Shown here piece after piece: positions 15,526 to 26,300 of a stretch of 64,000 nt of DNA. The notes under the pieces were generated by a model, which saw nothing but the letters and a program-made list of their open reading frames with translations, ran no database searches and was not told where the DNA came from. This DNA is from Mucilaginibacter paludis DSM 18603. Lineage in GTDB: Bacteria > Bacteroidota > Bacteroidia > Sphingobacteriales > Sphingobacteriaceae. The position numbers and the translations under genes were made by a program. The DNA is taken from the NCBI RefSeq assembly GCF_000166195.2, contig NZ_CM001403.1:2188432-2252431 (forward strand), given 5' to 3'. The stretch's first letter is position 1. Each line of letters opens with the position of its first letter.

Positions 15526-17358
15526 TTGATAGGCATCCGGTTGCGTTCGCCAATAAAATCGATAAACGTGCAAGAATTTAAAAGATCAGCTATTTTAGTA
15601 GCCAAGGTGTTGAAAACATCTGATGCGCAGGTAGCCGTACTTGAAGCTGCTGGACTGAACGGTGTTTGCACCGATCAGCAACTGACCGTTTTGAAAGCGT
15701 TTGGGGATACCACCGCCTACCTGAAAGCTGAGAATTTCATTTTTGATCTCAGCGAACTGTTGCCTGACGACGTTGGCGTGATCGTTAAAGCCGCTGCGCA
15801 CCGGGCACTGGCATCCAATAAGCGGGTCACCTTAAGCGAATTGAATTTCGGTGGCGTGTATGCTGTCCAAATAGCCATTAGTCCCTTTATTACCGATGAT
15901 GCCGACCGGCAATTGCTCGTCCTGTTTACCACCAACAAAAAAAAAACCAAAGATAGGTCCGTTATCAAGCAAACTGGCGTTGAACAACTTACCCGGCAAC
16001 ACCTGGCAAGCCTGGAGTTGGAATTGACAGAAGCAAAAGATAACCTGGAAGTAGCTTATGAAGCAATTAATTCCTCCAATGATAACATTAAGTCCTTTAA
16101 CGAGGAGCTACAGTCCGCAAATGAAGAGATGCATAGTGCGAATGAGGAACTGCAGTCTGTTAATGAAGAATTACAAACCGTTAACCGGCAGCAGCAGCAA
16201 ACTAATACCGAACTGACAGAATCAAACGATGACCTCAATAATTATTTCCGAAGTAATACCAACGGGCAGTTATTCGTGGATCATGACCTGATACTTAAAC
16301 GATACTCACCGGGTGCGGTTAAGCATATTAATCTCCGGGAAAGCGATATCGGCAGGCCGCTGGCACATATCACCACCAATATCAAGCTTGAAACTCTTAT
16401 AGCTGATATTCAAAATGTTATGTTAAACGAACAGACCATTACCAGGGAAGCTGAATCTTCGGACGGCAAAATATACCAGGTGATGACCATGCCTTATGTA
16501 CGTCAAAACACCAATAATACAGACGGCGCTATTATCAGTTTCCATGACATTACAGAGCTCAAGAAACTGTTGGCCGCGCTGGATATCAGCAACAAAGGCC
16601 TCACCGATTCCATCGCCGCCATCAAATTGAGCAGGGAGCAGGTAAGCCAATCTCTGGAAAAGGAAAAACAGCTGAATGCATTGAAGAGCCGCTTTGTCTC
16701 CATGGCCTCGCATGAGTTCAAAACCCCGCTCACCGCTATCCAGCTTTCTGCAGAGCTAATCGGTAAGATAGCGGTGGATATGGATCACCCTATTGTAAAA
16801 AAGTATACCGAAACCATCAAAAACGCCGCAAAGAACCTCACCAATATCTTAAACGATTTTTTATCGTTGGAACTGCTGGAAACAGGCAGAATCAATCCGA
16901 TATTGAGCGAGTTTGATCTCGTTAAGTTTGCAGCGGATATTACCGAAGATATGCAGTACCTGGCCAAACGCGAACAGCAGATCAGCTACATCCATTCCGG
17001 CCGGGGCAGGTTAGTGACCCTTAATCCTTCATTGCTTAAAAACTGTATTATCAACCTGATCAGCAACGCGATCAAATATTCCGGCCCTGATTCCCGTATC
17101 GAATTTTCCACCCAAATTACCGGCAACAATTTGACTATTATCATCAGGGATAACGGTATCGGTATACCCAAAGAAGACCAAAAACATCTTTTTGAGGCCT
17201 TCTTTCGCGCGCATAACACCGGCAATATACCCGGAACCGGATTGGGATTGAATATCGTTACGAGATATACCGCCTTAATGAACGGAAAAATCAAGTTTAA
17301 AAGCCAGGTCAATAAGGGCACCACCTTTAGGATCACCTTTCCGGTTAAACCGCTATAA
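15526..17358 (+). CDS. PAS sensor histidine kinase, shortened relative of the CheB-CheR-PAS kinase next door
   Basis: The 610-residue protein lines up with the C-terminal two thirds of the protein encoded at 17513. It shares a linker domain (NGVCTDQQLTVLKAFG against NGVCTDENLSVVHSFG), a coiled coil built from SANEE and SVNEE repeats (about 175-235), and a PAS domain (LFVDHDLILKRYSPGAVKHI against LFVDRELLLKRYSPGAVKHI). The kinase module then diverges. Here it is a standard HisKA with His396 in ASHEFKTPLTAIQ, and an HATPase (NLISNAIKYS, DNGIGIP, GTGLGLNIV). CheB and CheR are absent. No ATG is available near the beginning: translation must start at TTG 15526 or GTG 15568. No response regulator gene is adjacent. 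Probably cytoplasmic, as no membrane segment is seen. Confidence 0.88.
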   Translation: MIGIRLRSPIKSINVQEFKRSAILVAKVLKTSDAQVAVLEAAGLNGVCTDQQLTVLKAFGDTTAYLKAENFIFDLSELLPDDVGVIVKAAAHRALASNKRVTLSELNFGGVYAVQIAISPFITDDADRQLLVLFTTNKKKTKDRSVIKQTGVEQLTRQHLASLELELTEAKDNLEVAYEAINSSNDNIKSFNEELQSANEEMHSANEELQSVNEELQTVNRQQQQTNTELTESNDDLNNYFRSNTNGQLFVDHDLILKRYSPGAVKHINLRESDIGRPLAHITTNIKLETLIADIQNVMLNEQTITREAESSDGKIYQVMTMPYVRQNTNNTDGAIISFHDITELKKLLAALDISNKGLTDSIAAIKLSREQVSQSLEKEKQLNALKSRFVSMASHEFKTPLTAIQLSAELIGKIAVDMDHPIVKKYTETIKNAAKNLTNILNDFLSLELLETGRINPILSEFDLVKFAADITEDMQYLAKREQQISYIHSGRGRLVTLNPSLLKNCIINLISNAIKYSGPDSRIEFSTQITGNNLTIIIRDNGIGIPKEDQKHLFEAFFRAHNTGNIPGTGLGLNIVTRYTALMNGKIKFKSQVNKGTTFRITFPVKPL

Positions 17359-17512
17359 AGCGCCATTAAGCCATATAACATCGATTCTGTTTTCTGCACC
17401 AACAATTAATGATTTAAATACTTAGAAATAAATAGCTTGGTATGAAACAATAATTCAATTTACTTATTATTATCATTATTATTCAGCTACTAACGTAAAC
17501 CCCTATCAGCCC

Positions 17513-20500
17513 ATGCCCAAAATTGCCGATCAACAATATGTTATTGCCATCGGCGCATCGTCCGGCGGCTTAGAAGCGATATCCGCCTTTTTTGATTATA
17601 CACCGCTTGACTCTGTATCTTACATCGTGATACAGCACCTTTCGGCTGATTTTAAAAGCCAGATGGTACAGATCCTTTCCCAGCATAGTAAACTGCTGGT
17701 GGTAGAGGCCATCGAGAACGTAGATATTAAACCCAATACCGTTTACCTGATACCGAGTGCTAAATTCATGGCCGTAAAAAAGGGCCGACTGATCCTTTCG
17801 GATAAAAAGGACCGGCCCAGACCGCATATGACGATCGACTACTTTTTCAGCTCCCTGGCAAAGGAACGTGGAAACAAGGCCATCGGTATTATTTTATCAG
17901 GTACCGGTGATGATGGCTCGAAAGGGATAACAGCCATAAAACATGCCGGAGGTATTGTGTTGGTGCAGGACCCCGCTACGGCAAACTTTAAAGGCATGCC
18001 AGAGGCGGCCATTGCGAGCAATTGCGCGGACAGGATTCTTTCACCAGAGGCCATGCCTCAGATAATTGACGATTATGTAAGGGATGGAATTCTGGAACTA
18101 TTGACTGACCAGCCTTCCGAACAGATCAGCGAGGATGAGCTTGCACAAATATTTACTCTGATTAAAGGCAACCTGCCACTGGATTTCACCGACTATAAAC
18201 GCCCGACCATTATCAGGCGGATCAAAAGGCGGATGGTAAGCCATAACCTCAACAAGGTGGATAAGTATTACCAGTTCCTGAAAGGAAATGCTGCCGAAAT
18301 AGCGCTGCTTGCCAACGATTTTCTGATCAGTGTGACCTCTTTTTTTCGTGATCCGGAAGCTTTTAAGATCATCGAAGAAACAGTTATTCCGGCTATTATA
18401 AAAAAAAACCATACAGAAGCATTGAAAATATGGGTAGCCGGCTGCGCTACCGGTGAAGAGGCTTATTCCATAGCTATACTCATCAAAGAGTATTTAAATA
18501 AGTATCCCCGAAACATGGAGGTTAAGATCTTCGCCTCGGATATCAGCAAGGCGGCATTGGATATTGCCTCAAAAGGCTTTTATCCGGACAGTATTATTAA
18601 AACGGTCTCCAAAGAAAGATTACAACAATTTTTCACCAAAGAAAATACAGGCTATCGGGTCAAACACGAGATCCGCAAGATGCTGATCTTCGCCGAACAT
18701 GACCTGACCAGGAACCCGCCATACTGTAATATCGATTTGATCAGCTGCCGTAACTTACTGATCTATCTCAATGTGGCCTTACAAAAAAAGGTATTTGCCA
18801 TGTTGCATTTTGGATTGAAAAAAGATGGCTACCTCGTTTTGGGGCCCAGCGAGAGCGCTACTGTCATTAAAGATGATTTTACGGAGATCAATAATAAATG
18901 GAACATTCTGAAAAGTAATAAAACAGGCCGCGCAATCCGTTTTGATGCTTTTTCATCTCATACGATCGGGGAACTCAAGACAACGACGATGGAAGTACCT
19001 GCAAAGCAAGTCGTGCCGGTATCTAAGACCGACCTTGCCAGCCAGGTCGATTCCGCCTTGTTACGGGAGTGTGCGTTTAATGGCGTTTGTACCGATGAGA
19101 ATCTGTCGGTTGTCCACTCGTTCGGCAACACCAAACCGTATTTGAAAAACATCAATTTTAAACATGACCTTAATGAATTGCTGCCGACACACATTTCCAC
19201 AGTTTTTAAAGCGGCTGCGCACAAGGCTTTTAAACTGAACGAAAGGGTCGTGCTCCATCAGCTCAGTCTCGATGGTCCCGGTAAAGTGATAAACAAGCCA
19301 TTCAATATTGTCCTCAGCCCGTTTGCCAAATCCGGATCGGAAGAAAGGTTGTTGTTGGTACTGTTTACGGACATAAAAACCGGGGCGAACGAAGAAAATA
19401 TTATCCATGCAGAAGATATCAGCGAAGTAACCCGGGAGCATGTAATCAACCTGGAGCGGGAGGTGGCGCAATTAAAACATACTGTAGCAGTAGCGCATCA
19501 GCGTATCTCATCTTCCAACGAGCACATGCAGTCCTTTAACGAAGAGTTGCAATCAGCCAACGAGGAAATGCAATCCGCCAATGAAGAAATGCAAAGTTCG
19601 AATGAGGAACTGCAGTCTGTGAACGAGGAACTTCAAACGGTGAACAAGGACCACCAATTGACCATTGACCAATTAACAGACCTGAATGACGATCTGAACA
19701 ATTACTTCCGCAGCAACATCAATGGGCAACTTTTTGTGGACAGGGAACTGCTGCTGAAAAGATATTCGCCCGGAGCGGTGAAGCATATTAATATCAGGGA
19801 AGGTGATATTGGCCGGCCGCTTAGCAACATCACCAACAATATCAGGTTTGAAACCTTGATAGCGGATATAAAGAAGGTGATTAACGACGAAGAACCTATT
19901 ACCCGCGAAGCTGAGGCGACTGACGGCAGGGTGTACCAGGTAATGACCATGCCCTACCTGAAAAAAAACAGCAAAAAAGCTGAAGGCGCTATTATCAGCT
20001 TTTACGATATCACCGAGCTGAAAAAAATATTAGGTGAACTTGATATCAGCAATAAAAGCTTGTTAAGGATCAATGCTGACCTGAATAATTTTATTTTCGG
20101 CGCCTCACATGACCTGAATGCACCGATCCTGAACATTGAAATGCTGCTGGAAATACTCAATGATAAACTGGATACCCAAGACCCTGAAGTGATCAAGCTA
20201 TCCGGCATGATGCATAAATCGGTTACTAATTTTAAAGCGGTCATCAGCGACCTGGCCAGGGTCGGATCTATCGAATCGGAAGATACGGCTGATGCGCTGG
20301 AAAGCTTTCCGATGCTATTCGAAGAGATCAAAGCCGCCTTGTCGGAAAAAATCAAAGTTTCGAAAGCCGTTTTCCGGATCGACTTCGGTATAACGGAAGT
20401 CAGGTTCGCCAGAAAGAATTTGCGGAGCATAATGCTGAACCTCATAACCAATGCGCTAAAGTTCAGTTCGCCGAAACGCGTGCCGAAGATCAGTCTCAAA

Positions 20501-20734
20501 ACCGAGAAATCAGACGAGTTTATCGTCCTAACGATCTGTGATAATGGCATCGGTATCGCCAAAGACGACATTGATCAAATTTTTCAAAAATATAAGCGGG
20601 TCAATACGGATACCGAAGGCAGCGGAATAGGGCTATATCTTATCCGAAAGATCGTCAACGCGTCGGGTGGCAAGATCGAGGTAGAATGCAAACCGGGTAA
20701 GGGATCCGTTTTTAAGGTGTTTTTTAAAATGTAA
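17513..20734 (+). CDS. CheB-CheR-PAS sensor kinase fusion
   Basis: This 1073-residue cytoplasmic protein joins several chemotaxis-type modules. A CheB methylesterase domain (about 1-190) has the full triad: Ser16 in GASSGG, His42 in IQHLSADF and Asp134 in GTGDDG. A CheR methyltransferase (about 205-455) has the SAM motif VAGCATGEEAYS and SCRNLLIYL. After a linker comes a long coiled coil of SANEEMQ-type heptads (about 635-725) and a PAS domain. The kinase has an unusual phospho-acceptor box, His866 in GASHDLNAP, and an HATPase (NLITNALKF, DNGIGIA, GSGIGLYLI). No receiver precedes CheB. Such fusions are widespread but their targets are largely unknown. It lies 154 bp after the shorter paralogue, in the same direction. 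Confidence 0.93.
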   Translation: MPKIADQQYVIAIGASSGGLEAISAFFDYTPLDSVSYIVIQHLSADFKSQMVQILSQHSKLLVVEAIENVDIKPNTVYLIPSAKFMAVKKGRLILSDKKDRPRPHMTIDYFFSSLAKERGNKAIGIILSGTGDDGSKGITAIKHAGGIVLVQDPATANFKGMPEAAIASNCADRILSPEAMPQIIDDYVRDGILELLTDQPSEQISEDELAQIFTLIKGNLPLDFTDYKRPTIIRRIKRRMVSHNLNKVDKYYQFLKGNAAEIALLANDFLISVTSFFRDPEAFKIIEETVIPAIIKKNHTEALKIWVAGCATGEEAYSIAILIKEYLNKYPRNMEVKIFASDISKAALDIASKGFYPDSIIKTVSKERLQQFFTKENTGYRVKHEIRKMLIFAEHDLTRNPPYCNIDLISCRNLLIYLNVALQKKVFAMLHFGLKKDGYLVLGPSESATVIKDDFTEINNKWNILKSNKTGRAIRFDAFSSHTIGELKTTTMEVPAKQVVPVSKTDLASQVDSALLRECAFNGVCTDENLSVVHSFGNTKPYLKNINFKHDLNELLPTHISTVFKAAAHKAFKLNERVVLHQLSLDGPGKVINKPFNIVLSPFAKSGSEERLLLVLFTDIKTGANEENIIHAEDISEVTREHVINLEREVAQLKHTVAVAHQRISSSNEHMQSFNEELQSANEEMQSANEEMQSSNEELQSVNEELQTVNKDHQLTIDQLTDLNDDLNNYFRSNINGQLFVDRELLLKRYSPGAVKHINIREGDIGRPLSNITNNIRFETLIADIKKVINDEEPITREAEATDGRVYQVMTMPYLKKNSKKAEGAIISFYDITELKKILGELDISNKSLLRINADLNNFIFGASHDLNAPILNIEMLLEILNDKLDTQDPEVIKLSGMMHKSVTNFKAVISDLARVGSIESEDTADALESFPMLFEEIKAALSEKIKVSKAVFRIDFGITEVRFARKNLRSIMLNLITNALKFSSPKRVPKISLKTEKSDEFIVLTICDNGIGIAKDDIDQIFQKYKRVNTDTEGSGIGLYLIRKIVNASGGKIEVECKPGKGSVFKVFFKM

Positions 20735-21180
20735 CCTGTAAATAATCAACCTATTTCTTTGTCGTCAAGTACATTACAAAAGCGTCAGCGAATAAATTAA
20801 TCTATGGGTTAGTTATGGATATCTTTCCGATTTTAAACGATACATCATCTTATTTTATCCACTCACATTCTAATTATGATTGATAAAACAAAAACGATAA
20901 TCAGGAAGTACCTGATTAAATAAACAACCTCCATAGTGCTACATCAATAGAATATCCTTCAGCAGATTAAATATACTACATGCATCATTAACCCGGCGAT
21001 TGTGATGAGAATACCTGTTAACAGGTTAGGATTGTAATGATAGCAGGCCCGAGAATGCTCTGGTTGGATATCACATCCCTCAATCTCTTTTACTTTCATT
21101 TAGAAGGGCAATTGGATTCTTACTAAATTAAAAACCGGGGCGGCATTTGGCCGCCCCGGAATATTTTTAAACCTTGTTAT
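20735..21180. other. 446-bp convergent spacer
   Basis: This spacer lies between the converging CheB-CheR kinase gene and the large fasciclin locus. Apart from the strong hairpin at 21135-21159 no gene or repeat is seen. No clear terminator for the plus-strand kinase was found. Confidence 0.5.
21126..21159 (-). terminator. Strong Rho-independent terminator of the fasciclin locus
   Basis: A perfect 10-bp G/C-rich stem, CCGGGGCGGC at 21135-21144 and GCCGCCCCGG at 21150-21159, has a 5-base loop. On the minus strand it is followed by TTTTTAATTT. It lies 22 bp past the stop of the IPT/NHL gene and closes the long minus-strand gene run. Confidence 0.9.
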
Positions 21181-23370
21181 TTACTTCAGGAAGATCTTCC
21201 TTACGGCATTATTTGTCATATCTACAAAGTAGATGTCGCCATTTTTATCAACAAAAACGTCGCCTATCAAGCCTGATTTGGCATTATTCAATGCACCATC
21301 CACAGCAGCACCCCTGGTGAACTGAGCTATGGTGGTTACTTGCTGAGTGGCAATATTGATTTTGCGTATCGCAATTCCGTCTGACAGAAATATATTCCCG
21401 GCACGATCAGAAGCAAGCGCGTTAATAGTCTGGAACATAGCTGCCTTTCCAATTCCATCGGCAAAACCATAGTCGTTACCAACCCAGTTGTAAGTATTTC
21501 TTCCGTTACCAATAGTATACATATCTACAGAATATCCCGGGTTCTGCACCTTATAAATGATATTGTTTAAGATTGCCGGACGAGCGACATCCGAGATAGT
21601 AAGTAAGCTTAAAACCGTTTTGGTTCCGTCTTTTTGAAAACTCCATCCACCGTTAAAGCTACCCAGGGCGTATAATATTCCGTTTTCATCAAACGCAATT
21701 TTATTTATTGTACCTAAACCTGTGGCAAAAGTGCTTACCATACCTTGTGGGGTTACTTTGCGTAAGCTTGTACCATCACTGATAAATAGGTTATCATTGG
21801 CATCTATATCCATACCCGGGTTAGTTCCCAAATTAAATAATGCCGCTGTCCCCTGGCCATCCACGCTGCCTCTGGCACCAGAAGGGCTGCCGGCAAATAC
21901 AGATACCGTACCATCCGTACTGATCTTTTTGATACGGCTATAGTCGCCCTCAATAACAAACACATTACCTTTGCTGTCGGCCACTAAACTAACTGTTCTA
22001 TAAGGAGACAGGTTCAGTAAGTTATTCAAAGACCCACCGGCCAGGGTAACTACACCCGCACGATAAAAATTGGTTGGCGCAAGCGCTTCCACACCGCTAT
22101 TGGTTACTTTTAACGGCCCCGATGTTAAATTATCGGGCGCTATAACCTCCAGGCTTGTTGAAGTAGCATTAACTACCAGGGCCTGTACCCCATTAAAGGT
22201 AACTATATTTGAGCCTGCGGAAGTATTGAAACCTAAACCGGTGATAACTACATGCGTACCTGCAAGCCCATTGGCCGGGCTAAATGATGTTATACCTATA
22301 GACTGATCTTTAAATACCGGCCCTTCAACCGCCTGGCCATTTACCGTTACAATAACTTTACCGTTGCCGGTACCGCCCGGAATAGTCAACGTTAATTGAG
22401 TGGCAGTAGCTGATGTGATGGGTATAGTAATACCGTTGACGGTCACCTTATTCTCATCCAATATATTACTAAAAGTAGTTCCGCTGATGGTCATCACGGT
22501 ATTGGCCGGTCCGCTAAGCGGCGTTACTGTTTGAATTGTTGGCGGTGGCACAACGGTAAATACCGGCCCTCCTATTTTTTGCCCATTGATGGTAACCGAT
22601 AACGGCCCTGTTTGCACGGCATCGGGCGCAATAACCAACAGGTGATCTGTACCGGCTTCGGTTACTACCGCTGTGGTGCCGTTAAAGTCAACTGTATTGC
22701 CAGCTATCACGTTTTCAAATCCTTCGCCGCTTACCCTTACTACCGTACCCTTACCACCGGTTAATGGTTTAATGGCAGAAATTGCCTGAAACTTAAATGT
22801 TTGGCCCGTAGCTTCCTTGCCATTAACTGTTACTTTAACCGGCCCGGTACCTGCGGCAACTGGAACCTCAACCACCACAAGCGTATCGTTTGCATTAACT
22901 ACGGTAGCTGGTTTTCCGTTAATCGATACGGTTACAGGGCCTGCTATACTGCTAAACCCGGCCCCGGTAATATTGATGTGTGTACCAGCAGCCCCATTTG
23001 TCGGGTTTATTTTCTGTACACTTAACTGTTGGAAAGTATAGTTTCCTATCGGGATGGTAAGGCCAGCCATGTTTAGTACAATGCTTCCGGTTACGCCCTT
23101 TTTTGGAGCCCTTAACACAACTGCTGTAGATGTTGCACTAACCACATCAGCTGATGTGCCTGCAAATGTTGCAGATACATCCCCTATATTGCTGCTAAAT
23201 CCGGTTCCCTCAATGGTCACTAATGTACCATCATTCCCGCTGTTTGGATAATAATCGGTAACCTTGGGTTGGGGCTTATCGTCGTTTTTATTGTCTTTTT
23301 TACAAGCGCCAAACATCAGTATCAGCATGCAACACAGTACACCGAAATATTTTATATTTTGTTTTTTCAT
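21181..23370 (-). CDS. Lipoprotein with five IPT/TIG domains and an NHL-type propeller
   Basis: The 729-residue protein has a lipobox (MFGAC, Cys23). Five consecutive IPT/TIG beta-sandwiches follow (about 35-440), each opening with a P..G..GT.[VI].[IL].G.[GT]F pattern such as GNDGTLVTIEGTGF, GAAGTHINITGAGF and GLAGTHVVITGLGF. The last 290 residues form NHL-like propeller blades (GNVFVIEGDYSRIKKI, NDNLFISDGTSLRKV, GDIYFVDMTNNAVRKI). IPT domains in surface lipoproteins act as spacers or bind carbohydrate, as in SusE/SGBP-like proteins; NHL propellers bind protein or polysaccharide ligands. It is the last gene of the fasciclin locus, 26 bp after the Oar-like receptor gene, so it may be that receptor's surface partner. 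Function is inferred only. Confidence 0.88.
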   Translation of the reverse strand: MKKQNIKYFGVLCCMLILMFGACKKDNKNDDKPQPKVTDYYPNSGNDGTLVTIEGTGFSSNIGDVSATFAGTSADVVSATSTAVVLRAPKKGVTGSIVLNMAGLTIPIGNYTFQQLSVQKINPTNGAAGTHINITGAGFSSIAGPVTVSINGKPATVVNANDTLVVVEVPVAAGTGPVKVTVNGKEATGQTFKFQAISAIKPLTGGKGTVVRVSGEGFENVIAGNTVDFNGTTAVVTEAGTDHLLVIAPDAVQTGPLSVTINGQKIGGPVFTVVPPPTIQTVTPLSGPANTVMTISGTTFSNILDENKVTVNGITIPITSATATQLTLTIPGGTGNGKVIVTVNGQAVEGPVFKDQSIGITSFSPANGLAGTHVVITGLGFNTSAGSNIVTFNGVQALVVNATSTSLEVIAPDNLTSGPLKVTNSGVEALAPTNFYRAGVVTLAGGSLNNLLNLSPYRTVSLVADSKGNVFVIEGDYSRIKKISTDGTVSVFAGSPSGARGSVDGQGTAALFNLGTNPGMDIDANDNLFISDGTSLRKVTPQGMVSTFATGLGTINKIAFDENGILYALGSFNGGWSFQKDGTKTVLSLLTISDVARPAILNNIIYKVQNPGYSVDMYTIGNGRNTYNWVGNDYGFADGIGKAAMFQTINALASDRAGNIFLSDGIAIRKINIATQQVTTIAQFTRGAAVDGALNNAKSGLIGDVFVDKNGDIYFVDMTNNAVRKIFLK

Positions 23371-23396
23371 GATTTTATATCGCGATTAACCGTTAA

Positions 23397-26300
23397 TTAA
23401 AAAGTATACCTCAAACCCAATTGCGCCTGGGTTCTTGATCCGTAATAATCAATGCTATAGGGTTTACCTGGTGTGGTAAACTGATAAAGCGGGTATCCCC
23501 CCGCGTTTTGTTGCGGCGGAAACAGTACCGGCGTAAGCCCTACACTGGCTGTAGAATTGAAAGTGTTAGGCGAAAAATACTGGATACCCCAATTTTTATT
23601 GATCAGGTTGGTCAGGTTCATAATATCGGCAGTAATCGTGATGACTTGCTTTTTTTCCTGATTGATGAAAATATCATGCGACAAATGCAGATCTGCCTGC
23701 ACATTCCATGGTGTGCGGCCTTTATTGCGCTCGGTAAACTGTCCGCGTCTGCTGCTTAGATAGCTATCCTGGTCAATGTAGGTATTAAAGGCGTTGGCTT
23801 GCTGTACAGCGGTACCCGAGATCGCATTATCCTGAAAAAAGCGGATGGCTTCATCCCTTTGCGGGATATAAGCTAAACTAACCTGTTGCGGTAAGCCCTG
23901 CACACTATTATTGACAATACCATAGCTGAACGGGCTACCCGACTGGGCGCTGAAAAACAACGAAATATTGGTTCTGCCCGCTTTAGCCCATGCTTTGTTA
24001 TAACTGATACTGCTTACAATACGGTTGCGGATATCAAAATTACTGTTGGCTAATGTTGGGTTATTAGGTACCAGCGACTGGTTAAGCTGCCAGTTGGATT
24101 CCATCGAATTACGAACCCCGTTTGACAGATCTTTCGACTGTCCGTAGGTATAAGAAACAGAAGCTTGCAATTCATCTCCAATGGTTTTAGCGATACTCCC
24201 GGTCAAACTATAGCGGTAACCCCGGCTGGTATTGCTCAGTAAGTAAATATTTGAAAACCGCTGATCAACCGTGCCGCTATAGATAGGTTGCTGGTGCAGT
24301 TTATCATAAGCAAAATAAGTGGGGTTATCCTGTACATTCAATTGCTGAAATAGCACATCTTTAATGTTTTTGGTATAAATACCTTCTATGGTAAACTTCC
24401 ACTGGTTGCTGGTGGTATAATCTGCCGCCAAACTGCCACGCAGTACCTGTGGCATTACAAAATCGTTATCAATTAAATCAACCTGTGTTTGGCCGCTATT
24501 GGAGTTGCTGATCACGGTTCCGTTTTGCTGAACAAAACCTCCGATACCATTTGCGCCACCACTAAGCGGATTGCTTCCGGGTACAAATGGTTTTTTATCA
24601 GCCTTCTGATCAACAGCACCATAGCTGTTACCGGTATTGTAATAGGCATAAGCCAACCAGGCCATCGGTATGCGGCCTGTAAACAAGCCAGCCCCTCCGC
24701 GAAAGATCAGGCTTTGATCTCCAAACCAATCATAACGAAAACCTATCCTGGGCGATAGCTGCACCTTGTTTAAAAATTGATTGGTAATCCGGCTCAGGGG
24801 GGTATAAGAATAAGTTGTGCCGAAATAAGGATCGGCCAATGCCGAATGTATTTTATCGTTAAGTTGGGGCATATCCGGTAAATCGGTTATATCGGCCCTT
24901 AAACCAGGAATCACCTTTAATTGATCCGAAACACTGATCTCATCCTGTAAATACAAACTGTACATGTTTACATTAAATTGGGCCCCCGGATGATTCAGGA
25001 TATAGTCGCGGCTGTTATCAGCATAATTGTAAGCTCCACGAACGCGATAAGGCTTATTACTCAAATAATCTTCAATGCTGTTATAATCCACCCTGCCATT
25101 CCAGCCATTAACGAAGCCATACGTAATCCGATAAAGTTCGTTATGTGTACCTATCGTAAACCTGTTTTTACCCACATTGTAATTCAGGTTTGCAGTAAGT
25201 TCCAGCGTGCGCTGCTTCATGTTAAATATGCTGGCTTCGCGATCGGTGCCCAGATAAATGGTAGTACCGGGTGTACGGCCTGCTATTTGTACCTGGGGCA
25301 AGCTCGGATCACTCAGCGGGTCCCTGGAATCGTTAACCATCGTGTACCCCACCAGCACATTGCCCGACAGTCTATTGTTTAACCTGCTTTTCAGTTCGGC
25401 CACGGTAGAACTTTGATTGTTTTTTTGCAAATACGCCATACTGCTGAACCTGAAATCCTGCTGATCACGGTCCATACTGGTGGCCTCGGATAAGATGGTA
25501 TTGTTACGGATAGCAAGCTGGTTTTTATCGTTAATATTCCAGTCTAACCGGTTAAAAAATTTGGTTGATTTGGCGTAGGTGTTAAAAGCGCCTGCCGTAC
25601 CGGCATCAAAAGGGCTGGCGGCACTGATTGCTCTGGCATCTGCCAAACTCAGTATCTGGCTGGTTTCTGCCTGGCCAGCCATGAGCTGCACGGGATCCTG
25701 GCGATGGGTGATCTCTTCATTCGAAAAAAAGAAAAGTTTATTTTTAATAATCGGGAAACCCACCCTTAAACCGGTTTGATAATCATAAAAATCGCTATTC
25801 ATTTTACCCAGGGTACCTACCCTGTCATTACCAGTTAATGCGGCATTACGGCCAAAGCCGTAAACCGAACCACTCAGGGTATTGGTACCGCTGCGAGTGA
25901 CCGCATTTACCGAACCGCCGGTAAAATTTCCGATTTTAACATCATAGGGTGCCAAATAAACCTGCATATCCTCAATAGCATCAAGAGAGATGGGGTTGGT
26001 ACGGGTGGAACTGCCTGCCATACCCGACGTGCCCGACTGGCCACCCAAAGAGGGGCTGAAGCCGATGGCATCGTTATTAATGGCACCATCAATAGTTACG
26101 TTATTATAGCGGAAATTGCTTCCTCCAAAACTATTGTCTTTACTGGCCTGGGGCACCAAACGGGTAATATCGGTAATACTACGCGCCACGGTAGGCATAT
26201 TTTTCACCTGTGCCGCGCTGATGTTTTTGCCCGATCCGTAGTTGTTGATGCGCGGGCCACCTTTTGTAGCTTTAATTACAACTTCGCCAAGTTGCTTCGT

